Positions 5,830-6,687 of a DNA stretch of 6,687 nucleotides are shown one piece after another (positions within the stretch are counted from its first letter, which is position 1; every line of letters begins with the position of its first letter). Under the pieces are notes generated by a model. That model saw nothing but the letters and a program-made list of their open reading frames with translations, searched no databases and had not been told where the DNA came from. The DNA is taken from positions 1 to 6,687 of the forward strand of contig PKTV01000561.1 in the NCBI GenBank assembly GCA_002868985.1, written 5' to 3'. The translations under genes and the position numbers were made by a program. Source of the stretch: Desulfobacteraceae bacterium. GTDB lineage: Bacteria > Desulfobacterota > Desulfobacteria > Desulfobacterales > UBA11574.

Positions 5830-6028
5830 GCTTCAGGTATGATTAAAATTTTTGCTGGAAGCTGTTTGAGTGGATTAGAGATCGTTATGAAAAAACCATA
5901 ATCGATTCGACGTCTTGCGAACATATTTTATCAAAACACTCATCGTTATTAAAAGACAGGACCGGTTTTTTCATTACGAACTTTTATCCACGAGTTCTTT
6001 CAGAAAAAATTTTAATCATACCTGAAGC
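5830..6028. repeat. ~200-bp foldback (MITE-like) upstream of lipB
   Basis: The terminal arms 5830-5853 and 6005-6028 are perfect 24-bp reverse complements (GCTTCAGGTATGATTAAAAT onward). The similarity continues inward with small gaps: GTGGAT is shared, then 5883-5897 matches the reverse complement of 5964-5978 at 14 of 15 positions. The arms are thus about 70 bases each around a unique centre near 5898-5963. No reading frame fills it and no target-site duplication is obvious at the ends. It lies between the zinc-repeat gene and lipB, both on the - strand, so any transcript across it would fold strongly. It is best read as a non-autonomous foldback element or its relic. Confidence 0.8.
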
Positions 6029-6039
6029 GATCAATTGTT

Positions 6040-6058
6040 AAAAAGGTAAACTCTTACC
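6040..6058 (-). terminator. Weak intrinsic terminator after the Cys/His-repeat gene
   Basis: On the - strand GGTAA-GAGT-TTACC (6058-6045) forms a 5-bp stem with a 4-base loop, directly followed by five T residues (6044-6040). It begins six bases after the stop codon. The short stem makes it weak, and the foldback behind it may assist. Confidence 0.5.
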
Positions 6059-6063
6059 GTATT

Positions 6064-6336
6064 TTAAATGATTTTTGTTGGCGGTTCATCCATTTCCATG
6101 AGCACAATATCTCTTGGATTACATAACTGTTTAGGCAACTCTGCCACACGACCGCAGGATATGCAAACGAAATTGATGTGCTGCAATTTGGGCTTGCATA
6201 TATGCCTGGGGTCTTCGTTTGCCTGACCACAGTGGTCACATACATAAGCTTCTTTTAGTTTCACAGGATCACACAGGTGACCGGTTTCTCCAGCGACTTT
6301 TCCGCAACCGTTACATACATGAACTTCGTTTCCCAT
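6064..6336 (-). CDS. Small protein with three tandem Cys/His (zinc-ribbon-like) repeats
   Basis: A 90-residue protein built almost wholly of three repeats with an exact 25-residue period. Each is Val-C-X2-C-G, eight residues after the second Cys, then His/Gln-X-C and a proline: Cys8, 11, His20, Cys22; Cys33, 36, His45, Cys47; Cys58, 61, Gln70, Cys72. The first two have a complete CCHC set able to bind zinc; in the third the His is Gln. The acidic tail EMDEPPTKII is not part of the repeat. Start ATG 6336 is supported by AAGGA (6349-6345) eight bases upstream. There is no signal peptide or membrane segment, so it is cytosolic. Function is unknown; nucleic-acid or protein binding, or metal storage, are possible. 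It is probably monocistronic. A TATACT on the - strand (6365-6360) is a possible -10 box without a good -35. Confidence 0.8.
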   Translation of the reverse strand: MGNEVHVCNGCGKVAGETGHLCDPVKLKEAYVCDHCGQANEDPRHICKPKLQHINFVCISCGRVAELPKQLCNPRDIVLMEMDEPPTKII

Positions 6337-6687
6337 GATAATTTTCCTTTCAATTTCAAAGTATAAATTAATTGCTTCTTAAAGAACCATTTGAACATTT
6401 TAAAAAGTATTTTTGAGATTCATCAATTATCCTACCGATATATTAATAACAAAATTTATGCCAGTTGCATCAAATATTTATACAGAAAAATTATAATTAT
6501 ATTTCAATGGGTTATATTTTGGCAGAAATTTCATCTGTAAGGAAATGCATCATGGCGGAATTTTATGATACATTTTATGATACAATACTGTTTCAAAAAA
6601 CCAGAATGATAGTAGTTGTATAATTTGCATTCCAATTGTCAAACTGGTGGAGTCCATCGAAAAATCAGTTCTTTTTGTGTATCTAAA
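6337..6687. other. AT-rich right-edge region, no certain gene
   Basis: The part near 6337-6480 should hold the promoter of the Cys/His-repeat gene. Besides the TATACT box, TGGCATAAATTTTGTT on the - strand (6463-6448) resembles a sigma-54 site but lacks the key -12 GC. On the + strand a 23-codon frame runs from ATG 6552 to TAA 6623, with AAGGA about eight bases upstream. The rest, to 6687, shows no start or motif I can support. Confidence 0.4.
6560..6583 (+). repeat. 12-bp tandem direct duplication
   Basis: ATTTTATGATAC occurs twice in immediate succession (6560-6571, 6572-6583). It is a multiple of three, and in the short frame starting at 6552 it repeats the four residues FYDT. Confidence 0.7.

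Noticed and set aside
6448..6463. Sigma-54-like promoter for the Cys/His-repeat gene
   Set aside because: TGGCAT is present but the essential GC of the -12 element is GT; the site is not better than chance in AT-rich DNA.
1..6687. CRISPR array, tRNA, rRNA, phage or defence system
   Set aside because: No regularly spaced repeats, cloverleaf, rRNA motif, integrase or defence-protein motif was found on either strand.

Overview
The window looks like chromosomal DNA of a strictly anaerobic, probably sulfate-reducing member of the Desulfobacterota (former Deltaproteobacteria, perhaps Desulfobacterales). This rests on gene content: a DsrC-family protein, a stand-alone ferredoxin-thioredoxin-reductase catalytic subunit next to a glutaredoxin, a lipB-lipA pair, and a small arginine-rich 'DRR-repeat' protein of a kind I associate with that group. 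No rRNA, tRNA, CRISPR array, phage gene or intact transposase is visible.

The left third reads on the + strand. It opens with the 3' part of a large YyaL/SPATA20-type protein (COG1331), cut by the window edge. A 336-base gap follows, holding the first 23 codons of a nitroreductase-like gene that stops abruptly, a 12-bp inverted repeat at the break point, and a near-consensus sigma-70 promoter. That promoter drives a two-gene unit, a glutaredoxin-like protein and an FTR-type [4Fe-4S] disulfide reductase, which overlap by one base (TAATG). Together they look like a small thiol-redox relay in which a low-potential donor reduces the FeS reductase and the reductase reduces the glutaredoxin.

The right two thirds reads on the - strand. 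From right to left it holds a 90-residue protein with three 25-residue Cys/His repeats (probable zinc binding), the lipB-lipA operon for lipoate synthesis and attachment (4-base ATGA overlap), a DsrC/TusE-family protein lacking both functional C-terminal cysteines, and the small DRR-repeat protein. Good intrinsic terminators follow the DsrC-like gene and lipA, and a weaker one follows the zinc-binding gene.

The intergenic DNA is unusually rich in long inverted repeats. There is a ~200-bp foldback upstream of lipB (24-bp perfect terminal arms), a 34-bp imperfect inverted repeat whose right arm runs across the lipA stop codon, a 66-bp GC-rich foldback after the FTR gene, and the 12-bp pair at the nitroreductase remnant. 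They suggest small foldback or MITE-like repeats, or their fossils. I see no clear defence or other new multi-gene system. The items most worth following are the cysteine-less DsrC homologue, the glutaredoxin/FTR pair, the triple Cys/His-repeat protein and the foldbacks.
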